The notes: a model not told the origin generated them from the sequence alone. Shown: positions 1-6,766, counted from the stretch's first letter. The stretch is DNA of 11,418 nucleotides from Rhodospirillales bacterium RIFCSPLOWO2_12_FULL_67_15 (GCA_001830475.1 MIAC01000091.1:1986-13403), one strand, 5' to 3'. Numbers and translations are program-made.

Positions 1-2
1 CC

Positions 3-1169
3 ATGCCCGCCCCGTCCGCCGACGAAAGCTATCCCGAGATTCGCGCCGCGGTGCGCGCGGTGTGCGCCAACTTTCCCGGCGAATACTGGCGCAGGCTCGA
101 CGCGGAACGGAAGTATCCGGGCGAATTCATCCGCGCGCTGACCGAAGCCGGGTTTCTCGCCGCCCTGATCCCCGAGGCTTACGGCGGCAGCGGGCTGGGC
201 TTGCGCGAGGCGGCAGCGATCCTGGAGGAAATCCAGAAAAGCGGCGGCAACGGCGCCGCCGGTCACGCCCAGATGTACACCATGGGCACGATTTTGCGCC
301 ACGGCAGCGAGGCGCAGAAACGAACGTATCTGCCCAAGATCGCTTCGGGCGAGTTGCGCTTGCAGGCCTTCGGGGTGACGGAGCCGAGCAGCGGCACCGA
401 CACCAGCCGGATCCGCACCCAGGCGGTCAAGGACGGCGACGGCTATCGCATCAACGGCCAGAAGGTGTGGACCTCGCGCGCCGAGCACTCCGATCTGATG
501 CTGCTGCTCGCGCGCACCGCGCCGCGCGCCGAAGCGGAAAAATCGCACGAAGGCATGAGCGTGTTCCTGATCGACATGCGCGCGGCCAGGGGCAAGGGCC
601 TCACCATCAAGCCTATCCGGGCCATGATCAATCACGCGACCACCGAGGTTTTCTTCGACGATCTCCGCGTCCCGGCCTCAGGCCTCATCGGCGAGGAAGG
701 GAAGGGATTCCGCTACATTCTCGACGGCATGAACGCCGAGCGCATCCTGATCGCGGCCGAATGCGTCGGCGACGCCCGCTGGTTCATCGGCCGCGCGCGC
801 GACTACGCCCGCGCCCGCCAGGTCTTCGGCCGCCCCATCGGCCAGAACCAGGGCATCCAGTTTCCGATCGCGCGCGCCTACGCCCAGACCGAGGCGGCGG
901 ATTTGATGGTCGCGAAGGCGGCGCGGCTGTTCGACGAAGGGAAACCGTGCGGGCCGGAAGCGAACATGGCGAAGCTGCTCGCCGCCGACGCCTCCTGGGC
1001 GGCCGCCGACATGTGCCTGCAAACCCACGGCGGCTTCGGCTTCGCCGAGGAATACGACGTCGAGCGCAAGTTCCGCGAAACCCGGCTCTATCAGGTGGCG
1101 CCGATTTCCACCAACCTCATTCTCGCCTACTTGGGCGAGCACGTGCTCGATTTGCCGCGCTCGTATTGA
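3..1169 (+). CDS. Acyl-CoA dehydrogenase (FAD-dependent)
   Basis: This 388-residue protein has the normal length and architecture of the acyl-CoA dehydrogenase family, which makes the alpha,beta double bond of an acyl-CoA and passes electrons to ETF. The N-terminal helical domain spans about 10-120 and the middle beta domain carries the FAD/substrate loop AFGVTEPSSGTD at 122-133. The C-terminal helical domain has RQVFGRPIGQNQ (272-283) and the FAD contact QTHGGFGF (340-347). The position of the usual catalytic Glu (YEGTS in medium-chain enzymes) reads APIST (366-370), with Pro367 where the Glu should be. Glu246 in NAER aligns with the alternative base used by isovaleryl-CoA and long-chain dehydrogenases, so I infer it is the base. 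Only two bases lie upstream, so a longer start cannot be excluded, but the N-terminus already looks complete. The substrate is unknown; the CoA genes 2.5 kb downstream may be related. Confidence 0.93.
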   Translation: MPAPSADESYPEIRAAVRAVCANFPGEYWRRLDAERKYPGEFIRALTEAGFLAALIPEAYGGSGLGLREAAAILEEIQKSGGNGAAGHAQMYTMGTILRHGSEAQKRTYLPKIASGELRLQAFGVTEPSSGTDTSRIRTQAVKDGDGYRINGQKVWTSRAEHSDLMLLLARTAPRAEAEKSHEGMSVFLIDMRAARGKGLTIKPIRAMINHATTEVFFDDLRVPASGLIGEEGKGFRYILDGMNAERILIAAECVGDARWFIGRARDYARARQVFGRPIGQNQGIQFPIARAYAQTEAADLMVAKAARLFDEGKPCGPEANMAKLLAADASWAAADMCLQTHGGFGFAEEYDVERKFRETRLYQVAPISTNLILAYLGEHVLDLPRSY

Positions 1170-1277
1170 ACTATGAGGTGGTCCTGGAAAACCGGACAGG
1201 GTGCTAAGGTGTATTCCGCCGGATAACGGAGGTCAGAAGATTCTCATCCGAATACCTGGGAAAGTGGCGAAGCGTGC
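1170..1277. other. Noncoding stretch, possible insertion-sequence end remnant
   Basis: No gene is visible here. The stretch is less GC-rich than its surroundings. It starts with an imperfect dyad (GTCC-T-GG / CC-GGAC, about 1191-1197 and the bases following) and contains an SD-like GGAGG near 1228 that is not followed by a start codon. The combination looks to me like the 5' end of an IS3-type element that has lost its transposase, but no second terminal repeat or target duplication is present, so this is a weak call from general resemblance. Confidence 0.2.
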
Positions 1278-1309
1278 GGTCGGTCGTGACGCCAAACCGA
1301 CCTTATTTT
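1278..1309 (+). terminator. Intrinsic terminator of the acyl-CoA dehydrogenase transcript
   Basis: A perfect 7-bp stem, GGTCGGT (1278-1284) with ACCGACC (1296-1302), and an 11-nt loop is followed directly by TTATTTT (1303-1309). The T-rich tail is on the plus strand, so it would stop transcripts from the acyl-CoA dehydrogenase before they run into the convergent vapC gene. Confidence 0.55.
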
Positions 1310-1316
1310 GTCCCGT

Positions 1317-1715
1317 TCATGCTCGGGTGGCCCAATTTTCTATTGCTAGGTCCGGGATGTCGCGGAAATCGGCATCGTTGTCGGTGACCAGAATAGAGCC
1401 GCTACTGATGGCATGCGCGGCAATCATCCGATCGTAATCCCGCCCTCTGGCCCATCCGCATTGAGCAATGATCCGGCCATATGAATGAGCGGCGGCGGCA
1501 TCGAACGGCAGAACGGGAATGTAACGCAGCAGAATCTCCAACCGGACTTGCCGCAGCGCCGTCGATGCCGGGTCCTTGTAAAGACCGCGTTGCAATTCGG
1601 CGAGGCTCAAGGCCGATAGCAGCACGGCGCCGTCATGCTCGGCCAATTTGTCGAGGACGGCATCCGTGCCGTCGCGGGCATGGATGGCGATATTGTTGTC
1701 GATGAGGTAGGCCAA
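1317..1715 (-). CDS. vapC: VapC-type PIN-domain ribonuclease toxin
   Basis: This 132-residue single-domain PIN protein matches the usual VapC length. The acidic residues that bind Mg/Mn are in place: Asp6 in LIDNNI, Glu40 in SLAEL, Asp95 in DYDRMIAAHA, and Asp112/Asp116 in LVTDNDADF. VapC toxins cleave RNA, often initiator tRNA or the 23S sarcin-ricin loop; the target here cannot be read from the sequence. The gene directly follows vapB with 15 nt between stop and start. The start must be the TTG at 1715: vapB ends in the same frame, and the five codons between contain no start codon. A rare TTG start should keep toxin synthesis below antitoxin synthesis. The catalytic set is complete, so the gene appears intact. 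Confidence 0.93.
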   Translation of the reverse strand: MAYLIDNNIAIHARDGTDAVLDKLAEHDGAVLLSALSLAELQRGLYKDPASTALRQVRLEILLRYIPVLPFDAAAAHSYGRIIAQCGWARGRDYDRMIAAHAISSGSILVTDNDADFRDIPDLAIENWATRA

Positions 1716-1730
1716 AGTCCTGCGGCCTTG

Positions 1731-1967
1731 TCAGTCCCGTTTCCGAACGGGGACTTCGATGGGTTCACGCCTTTCGACGGCCGGTGGCTTCGGCAGGCCG
1801 CGCAGGGCGGCCACGGCGTCCTTCAAGCTTTGGCGCGCCGGAAAAATCGTGATGACGTCGCCGAGCCGCGTGATTGCCAACTCGACGTTCACATCGGCGT
1901 AGGCGAACTCGGCCGGAATACGAACGGCTTGGCTGTTGCCCGATTTGAATACGCGAGTGAGCGTCAT
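1731..1967 (-). CDS. vapB: VapB-type antitoxin, AbrB/MazE swapped-hairpin fold
   Basis: This 78-residue protein has an N-terminal AbrB/SpoVT-like DNA-binding half (about 1-45), with the hallmark KSGNSQAVRIP at 8-18. Its C-terminal half is charged and Pro-rich (about 46-78), as expected for the part that wraps around and blocks a PIN toxin. It precedes vapC in the same transcript and in the same frame. Antitoxins of this type normally bind their own promoter together with the toxin. Palindromes at the start codon and around the promoter upstream are candidate operators. The ATG has a strong SD (AGGAGG) about 8 nt upstream, in contrast to the TTG start of the toxin. Confidence 0.93.
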   Translation of the reverse strand: MTLTRVFKSGNSQAVRIPAEFAYADVNVELAITRLGDVITIFPARQSLKDAVAALRGLPKPPAVERREPIEVPVRKRD

Positions 1968-1994
1968 GAGGTTAACCTCCTCGGGACTTCCCGA
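1968..1994 (-). promoter_or_regulatory. vapB SD embedded in two adjacent palindromes, candidate vapBC operator
   Basis: The perfect palindrome GAGGTTAACCTC (1968-1979) lies directly upstream of the vapB ATG and overlaps its SD. One base further is a second dyad, TCGGG-ACTT-CCCGA (1981-1994). VapBC complexes usually repress their own operon by binding inverted repeats, so these are operator candidates. Because the first overlaps the SD, it could also act as an RNA hairpin that limits translation. Both roles are inferred from symmetry. Confidence 0.45.
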
Positions 1995-2023
1995 AGGAAG
2001 GGGGCGATGACACGGTTGCTTTC

Positions 2024-2052
2024 AAACTAACGCCCGTGATGCCACGTGTCAA
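2024..2052 (-). promoter_or_regulatory. Sigma-70-type promoter for vapBC
   Basis: On the minus strand a consensus -35 TTGACA (2052-2047) is separated by exactly 17 bp from TAGTTT (2029-2024). This predicts a start near 2017 and a leader of about 50 nt before vapB. A perfect 10-bp palindrome TGTATATACA (2057-2066) lies just upstream of the -35 and could be a further VapB site. A second TTGACA overlaps the stop codon of the upstream glycosyltransferase (2091-2086) but has no well-spaced -10. Confidence 0.6.
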
Positions 2053-2087
2053 TCCCTGTATATACATCAAACGCACGCAGGCCCCTG

Positions 2088-3212
2088 TCAAGTGTGTCCG
2101 GCCTCGTACATGATCGCCGCCTCGCGGGCGATGGCCTTGGGGTCGAGCCGCGCAACGCACGGATACATGCCCCGTTCGGGCGGAAACGGGCAATCGCCGA
2201 GGCAGCCGGCGCACGGCATATCGGCGTAAAGAAACCGCACCCGGGGCGGGATGACGGCGGGATCGTAGGGGACGATCTCGCCGACGTAGGCCGCGCTCGC
2301 GAGCCCGAGTGTCGGCGCGCCGACGGCGATCGCGAGATGCAGCAGCGCGGTATCCACCGACACCACCAAGCTCGCCGCGCGCAAGCGCGGCGCAAGCTCC
2401 GCGAACGTCGCGTCGTCGAACTGCACCCGGGGCGGATCGAGCAGTTCCCGATATTCGGGATGGAGGGCGAAGTCGCCGGCGCTGCCGGTAATGCGAATCT
2501 CGGCTTCGCGCGGCAACGCGGCGATCACCGCGCGCCAGAGTTCGGGCCGGACCTGCTTTCTTTGCACCGCCGAGAACGGCTGGATGATAACCAGCGGAGC
2601 CGTGACGGTCGCCGGGGGCGGCAGACCTGCGTCGGGAAGGCGCGCCTGGGGCGGCGGGTCGTTCCGTCCCGCCAGCCAGTTGGCGAAGTCGGTCCAGCGC
2701 ACGATCTTGTCGCGCACGCGCGGGCCGCTCTCGAACGTCCGGGAATAGCGGCGCCGGTTGCGATCGAGCGCGTCTTGGTATTTCGGCCAGGGCCGCGCGA
2801 TCATGGCCGCCGTTTCGGGCGCTCCGGCCGCGGCGACGAGCGCCTCGTCGAGCCAAGGATGGCGGAGATAATCGGCGCTGAGGGCAAGCCGGACGTTCAG
2901 CGCGTATATTTCGGCGAACACGCGACGACGGTAGAAAAAACCCCGGCGCAGGCGGTGGAAATCGACCGCGCGGACAACAACGTCGCCGCCGAATAGAAAT
3001 TTCATCCTGGCCGCGTCCTGGCGCAGGACCAGGGTGACCGGCTCGCCGGGTCCGGCGAGGGCGCGAAAGCGCGGCCACACGTGCGCCAACAGCACGGCGT
3101 CGCCGAGCCCGCCGGCGGCGACGAGCAAAAGCCCCCGCGCCGGCGCGGGGCGGCGCGCGCGGCGGCGTTCCCAAGCGAGCAGACAATCGAGCGATCGGAG
3201 CGCGGTGCTCAT
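2088..3212 (-). CDS. Glycosyltransferase family 9 (heptosyltransferase-like)
   Basis: The 374-residue product has the two-Rossmann GT-B layout of ADP-heptose:LPS heptosyltransferases. An N-terminal glycine loop VAAGGLGDAV lies at 31-40 (acceptor domain). The second domain opens at about 206 with VIIQPFSAVQRKQV (208-221), and the nucleotide-sugar motif SVDTALLHLAIAVGAPTLGL is at 285-304. Such enzymes add sugars to LPS core or related glycans at the inner membrane's cytoplasmic face; the sugar here is not determined. Four cysteines near the C-terminus (334, 337, 341, 352; CxxCxxxC then PC) could bind a metal. The frame is open further upstream, but I chose ATG 3212 because it follows the DUF6165 stop by 17 nt and homologous sequence begins there. 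No clear SD precedes it, which suggests translational coupling to the upstream gene. Confidence 0.85.
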   Translation of the reverse strand: MSTALRSLDCLLAWERRRARRPAPARGLLLVAAGGLGDAVLLAHVWPRFRALAGPGEPVTLVLRQDAARMKFLFGGDVVVRAVDFHRLRRGFFYRRRVFAEIYALNVRLALSADYLRHPWLDEALVAAAGAPETAAMIARPWPKYQDALDRNRRRYSRTFESGPRVRDKIVRWTDFANWLAGRNDPPPQARLPDAGLPPPATVTAPLVIIQPFSAVQRKQVRPELWRAVIAALPREAEIRITGSAGDFALHPEYRELLDPPRVQFDDATFAELAPRLRAASLVVSVDTALLHLAIAVGAPTLGLASAAYVGEIVPYDPAVIPPRVRFLYADMPCAGCLGDCPFPPERGMYPCVARLDPKAIAREAAIMYEAGHT

Positions 3213-3229
3213 GGCGTCGTGCGAGCCGG

Positions 3230-3622
3230 TCAATAGCTCGCGTAGGACTTTTCCTCGATCAGCCGCGAGCCGAGCAGTTCGTTGAGGCGGCGCTTGATCC
3301 GCGCCCGCGCGTCGTTGGTGACGTAGACGGAACGGGCCAGCGCGACGAAGCGGGGGCCGAAATCCTTGTTCCGCTCGCATTCGCGGATGTGGTCCTCCAC
3401 CTCCCACAGCGTCTCGTTGGCGCGCTTGAGCGCCGCCGTTTCAGCCTCGATCTCGGGCGATGAAGCGATCGCCGCGTCGCGGGCGCGGGTGAGAGTCTCC
3501 CATTCGGCGCGGACGTTGCGAAGCTTCGCCGCGTCGGCGATGCGGGCGATTTTGATCTCGAGGATGGCGATCTTGTCGATCAACTCGCCGGGCGCGATTT
3601 CGACCGTGATCGTGCGATTCAT
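3230..3622 (-). CDS. DUF6165 family protein
   Basis: The 130-residue protein begins TITVEIAPGELIDKIAILEIK (from residue 4), which I recognise as the conserved start of the DUF6165 family. The rest is a charged, mostly helical protein: a likely coiled coil at about 20-85 and a conserved-looking RxVYVTNDARARIKRRLNELL block at about 97-117. There is no signal peptide or membrane segment, so it should be cytoplasmic. It is first in a two-gene unit with the GT9 glycosyltransferase. The family has no established biochemical role. From this pairing I infer a supporting role in surface glycan synthesis, such as a regulator or partner of the transferase. The ATG is preceded by GGAACAGG. Confidence 0.8.
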   Translation of the reverse strand: MNRTITVEIAPGELIDKIAILEIKIARIADAAKLRNVRAEWETLTRARDAAIASSPEIEAETAALKRANETLWEVEDHIRECERNKDFGPRFVALARSVYVTNDARARIKRRLNELLGSRLIEEKSYASY

Positions 3623-3670
3623 GAGACCTGTTCCATTCTTTCGTTGCGCGGCACGCTAGCACAGCCGGCC

Positions 3671-3698
3671 TTGCCGCGCACCCCCGGGCCGCTATAGA
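3671..3698 (+). promoter_or_regulatory. Candidate promoter for the CoA-transferase operon
   Basis: TTGCCG (3671-3676) and TATAGA (3693-3698) are 16 bp apart, giving a predicted start near 3705 and a short leader containing a strong SD. This lies in the 108-bp gap between the divergent DUF6165 and CoA-transferase genes. No equally clear promoter was found on the minus strand of this gap. Confidence 0.45.
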
Positions 3699-3730
3699 AC
3701 CGAAGCGTTAAGGGCGGGGAGGGCAAAGGC

Positions 3731-4852
3731 GTGGGTGCGCTCGACGGGATCCTGGTGGTGGCGCTGGAGCAGGCGGTCGCGGCGCCCTATACCTCCTCGC
3801 GGCTGGCCGATGCTGGCGCCCGGGTGATCAAGATCGAACGGCCCGAGGGGGACTTCGCGCGCGGCTACGACCGCGCGGCCAAGGGGCAAAGCAGCTATTT
3901 CGTTTGGCTCAACCGCGGCAAGGAATCGCTCGTTCTCGACATCAAGCGCGACGACGACAAGGCGCTCCTCGGCCGCATCGTCGCGCGGGCCGACGTGTTC
4001 ATCCAGAATCTCGCTCCCGGCGCCGCGGCGCGGGCGGGCTTCGGCGCCGGCGATCTTCGCCGCGCGCATCCGCGCCTGATCGTCTGCGACATCTCCGGCT
4101 ACGGCGAGGACAACAGCTATCGCGACATGCGCGCCTACGACATGCTGGTCCAGGCCGAAAGCGGCTTGGCTTCCGTGACCGGCGGGCCCGATCGACCTTC
4201 CCGGGTCGGCGTCTCGGTCTGCGACATCGCCGCCGGGATGTACGCCCACGCCGCCATCCTCGAAGCGCTGATCCGCCGCGGCCGCACCGGCGAAGGCGAG
4301 ACGGTCAAGATTTCGCTGTTCGACGGCATGGCCGACTGGATGGCGGTGCCGCTCCTCCACCACGATTACGGCGGCGCCGCGCCCGCCCGCGTCGGGCTCC
4401 GCCACCCCTCGATCGTGCCCTACGAATCGTTCGCGACCGCCGACGGCGGACGGATCGTCATCTCGATCCAGAACGAGCGCGAATGGGCCCGCTTCGCCAA
4501 ACGCATCCTTAGGCGTCCCGAGTGGGCCAAGGAGGGTCCGTTCGCCGACAACGTCGCGCGGGTCAAAAACCGCGCGCAGCTTTTGCCCGCGATCGCCCAA
4601 GTCTTCGCCGGCGAAACCCGGGAGGGCATGGCGCAAAAACTGAAAACGGCCGAGATCGCCTACGGGTTCGTCAACTCGGTCGCCGAGTTCTCGCGCCATC
4701 CGGCGCTCCGGCGCGCCGAAACCCCGACACCCATGGGCGCGGTCGCAGTCCCGGCGCCGCCCGCGCGCCGGCCGGATACGGAGACGCTCTTGCGTCCGGT
4801 CCCGGCCTTGGGCGAGCATAGCGCAGCGATCCGGCGGGAATTCGCGCCATGA
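3731..4852 (+). CDS. Class III CoA-transferase (CaiB/BaiF family)
   Basis: The 373-residue product matches family III CoA-transferases, which move CoA between carboxylic acids through an aspartyl-CoA anhydride. Visible landmarks are the N-terminal block VVALEQAVAAPYTSSRLADAGARVIKIE (9-36), the NRGKESLVLD block (61-70), and the catalytic Asp137 in RAYDMLVQAESGL. Next come the GGPDRPSRVGVSVCDIAAGMYA block (151-172) and GEGETVKISLFDGMADW (about 187-203). The start is GTG with a strong SD (GGAGGG at 3718-3723, 7 nt spacing). The stop overlaps the start of the next gene (ATGA). The partner, a MaoC/HTD2-like hydratase, recalls the ict/ich (itaconate) and mct/meh (mesaconyl-CoA) gene pairs. The substrate is therefore perhaps a C5 dicarboxylate, but that is inference from context and family resemblance. 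Confidence 0.9.
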   Translation: MGALDGILVVALEQAVAAPYTSSRLADAGARVIKIERPEGDFARGYDRAAKGQSSYFVWLNRGKESLVLDIKRDDDKALLGRIVARADVFIQNLAPGAAARAGFGAGDLRRAHPRLIVCDISGYGEDNSYRDMRAYDMLVQAESGLASVTGGPDRPSRVGVSVCDIAAGMYAHAAILEALIRRGRTGEGETVKISLFDGMADWMAVPLLHHDYGGAAPARVGLRHPSIVPYESFATADGGRIVISIQNEREWARFAKRILRRPEWAKEGPFADNVARVKNRAQLLPAIAQVFAGETREGMAQKLKTAEIAYGFVNSVAEFSRHPALRRAETPTPMGAVAVPAPPARRPDTETLLRPVPALGEHSAAIRREFAP

Positions 4853-5754
4853 CCCTCGACCTCGCCCATCTCAGGACGTGGATCGGCCGGCATGAGACGA
4901 TTTCGGACATCGTCGCGCCGTGGCCGATCGTCGCGCTTGCGGCGCTCTTGGATCGCGACGATCCTTTTCCGACCCATGACACCCTATTGCCGCCGGGCGG
5001 ACATTGGCTCTATTTCCGCCCCGCCGCGCGCCAGTCGGACCTCGGGTCCGACGGGCATCCCCGCCGCGGCGGGTTCCTGCCGCCGGTGCCGCTTCCGAGA
5101 AGAATGTGGGCGGGCGGGCGGATCGAGTTCCTGCGCCCGATCCGGATCGGCGATACCGTCACCCGCGTCTCGCGCATCGCCGACGTCGCGCTCAAGGAAG
5201 GCCATGCCGGGCCGCTCGTGTTCGTCCGGGTGGATCACGAAATTTCCGGCCCGGAGGGGCCGGCGCTCAAGGAAGAGCACGACATCGTCTACCGCGAGGT
5301 TCCGGCGCCCGGCGTCGCGGGCGAGAGCCTGCGCTCATTAAAAATGCCGCCTCCGGCGGCTACGCCGGCCGCCGCGGCGGCACCCGAAGTGGCAATCTGG
5401 CGGCGCACCGTGACGCCCGACCCGGTCATGCTGTTCCGCTATTCGGCGCTGACCTTCAACGGCCATCGCATTCACTACGACCAGCCCTACGCGACCGGGG
5501 TCGAGGGCTATCCCGGCCTGGTGGTGCACGGGCCGTTGATCGCGACGCTGCTCATGGATCTGATCCGGCGCGAGCGGCCCCAAGCCCGGCTTTCCCGCTT
5601 CGCGTACCGCGCCGTGAGCCCGCTGTTCGACACCGCGCCCTTCACCGTCGAGGGAATACCCGGTGCGGGCGGCCGCTCGGCCAGGGTCTGGGCGGTTACG
5701 CCCGCTGGCGCGCTCGCCATGACCGGGGACGCCACGTTCGCCCGGGAAGACTAG
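4849..5754 (+). CDS. Double-hotdog hydratase of the HTD2/mesaconyl-CoA hydratase type
   Basis: The 301-residue protein has two hotdog halves. The N-terminal FAS1-like dehydratase half spans about 1-150; its LPPVPLPRRMWAGGRIEFLRPIRIGD lies at 77-102. The C-terminal MaoC-like half spans about 183-300 and contains the hydratase signature LTFNGHRIHYDQPYA (201-215), with His209 the likely catalytic residue, then PGLVVHGPL (222-230). A Pro/Ala linker (166-180) joins them and is encoded by repetitive GC-rich DNA. Enzymes with this layout hydrate 2-enoyl-CoAs, including mesaconyl-C4-CoA and itaconyl-CoA. It overlaps the CoA-transferase by 4 nt, so the two are co-translated and probably act on the same CoA ester in the cytoplasm. 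A citramalyl/malyl-CoA lyase that would complete such a route is absent from this window. Confidence 0.88.
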   Translation: MTLDLAHLRTWIGRHETISDIVAPWPIVALAALLDRDDPFPTHDTLLPPGGHWLYFRPAARQSDLGSDGHPRRGGFLPPVPLPRRMWAGGRIEFLRPIRIGDTVTRVSRIADVALKEGHAGPLVFVRVDHEISGPEGPALKEEHDIVYREVPAPGVAGESLRSLKMPPPAATPAAAAAPEVAIWRRTVTPDPVMLFRYSALTFNGHRIHYDQPYATGVEGYPGLVVHGPLIATLLMDLIRRERPQARLSRFAYRAVSPLFDTAPFTVEGIPGAGGRSARVWAVTPAGALAMTGDATFARED

Positions 5755-5755
5755 T

Positions 5756-6766
5756 TCAGTAAGATTCTCCGCCGGGGCGAGTCGCGCGCCCCGGTAAGGG
5801 CGCATCTTGATGAGCGCGCGGGGATTCGCCCGCGCGCCAGCGGGCGAGATCGCCCGCGCGCTTGGCGGCGAAGCGGTCGGCCGCCGCCGGCGTGCCCGGA
5901 GCGGCGTGGCGGGCGTTGAAGGCGCGGAGGCGTTCGGCCTCCATCCGCGCCCGGTTGGCGGCGGCATCCGCGCCGCCGGCGACGATCGCGCCACTCTCGC
6001 CGCCTGGACGCTCGCGCGCGGCGCGGAAGTTCGCGTTGAGAAGCGCGGTGCGCTCGTAGTCGATGGGCACCGCCGATGGGCGGATGAACGAGTTCGGTGC
6101 CGCGGACGGAACGCGGGCATTCGCTCCCCTTGTGGCCCCGCCCCGCGCCTGCAGGGCGGCGAAAGCGGTCGGCGCCGCGTATGCGGCGGGGCGCTTGGCT
6201 TCGTCGCGCTTGGTTTCGTCCCAGAGACGGGCGACCTTGGCGCGGTAGGGTCCGTTGCGCTCGGGCTGAGACGAATGGTAGCGCCCGGCGGCCTCCATCC
6301 AATCCGCCGAGGTTTCGCGCAAGGTCTTCAGGAACCGCGCGGCGTAGGCGGTATTGGCGGCCGGGTCCATCGCCTCCTCGAGGCTGGCGAAGTTGTACCC
6401 GTGATAGCCCAGGTTCACCTGCATGCAGCCGACGTCGATGTTCGAAATCTTCCGGGCCTTGAGGCGCCGGACCTCGGCCAAGGCCTCGGCGGCGGACGGG
6501 AAAAAGCGCCCCTCGTTCTCCGCGGTCACGGTCCAGGGCCAGGCAACATTTGCCCGGCCGGCTTCGTCGAAGCGGCCCGATTCGGCCTTGCCGATCGCGC
6601 TCAGAATATGGCGCGGCAGGCCCAACGCCGCCTCTTGGCGCGCGGCCTGGGCGGCGCATATTTTCCAAGGTTCGTCAATGGCTTGGCGCGCAACGGGGGC
6701 GGCCTCGGCGGAGCCTAAGGCGGCCAGACCGGCAATGAATCCGACAATAAGAACGGCTCGCGTCAT
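5756..6766 (-). CDS. Secreted lytic transglycosylase (SLT domain)
   Basis: The product is 336 residues if started at ATG 6766, where a GGAG SD lies about 8 nt upstream and a good signal peptide follows (MTRAVLIVGFIAGLAALGSAEA, cleavage near 22). The SLT domain spans about 35-185: catalytic Glu62 in IGKAESGRF, the GCMQ motif at 113-116 within DVGCMQVNLGYH, and AGRYHSS at 160-166. Such enzymes cut peptidoglycan glycan strands in the periplasm to give 1,6-anhydro-muropeptides. The C-terminal 140 residues are low-complexity Ala/Arg-rich with no recognisable domain, probably a disordered tail. An in-frame upstream start at 6811 would bury the signal peptide behind 15 residues, so I reject it. The gene converges on the hydratase with one base between stops and no room for a terminator. 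Confidence 0.88.
   Translation of the reverse strand: MTRAVLIVGFIAGLAALGSAEAAPVARQAIDEPWKICAAQAARQEAALGLPRHILSAIGKAESGRFDEAGRANVAWPWTVTAENEGRFFPSAAEALAEVRRLKARKISNIDVGCMQVNLGYHGYNFASLEEAMDPAANTAYAARFLKTLRETSADWMEAAGRYHSSQPERNGPYRAKVARLWDETKRDEAKRPAAYAAPTAFAALQARGGATRGANARVPSAAPNSFIRPSAVPIDYERTALLNANFRAARERPGGESGAIVAGGADAAANRARMEAERLRAFNARHAAPGTPAAADRFAAKRAGDLARWRAGESPRAHQDAPLPGRATRPGGESY

Noticed and set aside
1972..3186. A 404-codon minus-strand frame in another phase over the glycosyltransferase
   Set aside because: Its composition is dominated by Arg, Ala and Pro, typical of an out-of-frame reading of GC-rich coding DNA; the GT9 motifs are in a different phase.
3692..4819. A 375-codon open frame on the minus strand
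   Set aside because: It is the shadow of the CoA-transferase, which carries all the expected family motifs.
5334..5392. GC-rich repetitive stretch inside the hydratase gene, considered as an inserted palindromic element
   Set aside because: It stays in frame and encodes a Pro/Ala linker exactly between the two hotdog halves, which is expected for this fold.
5772..5794. 8-bp hairpin CCGGGGCG / CGCCCCGG near the convergent ends of the hydratase and transglycosylase genes
   Set aside because: It lies inside the transglycosylase coding region and has no T run on either strand, so it cannot be called a terminator.
5807..6718. A 303-codon plus-strand frame opposite the lytic transglycosylase
   Set aside because: It has no domain and is low in complexity; the minus-strand frame has a signal peptide, catalytic Glu and family motifs.
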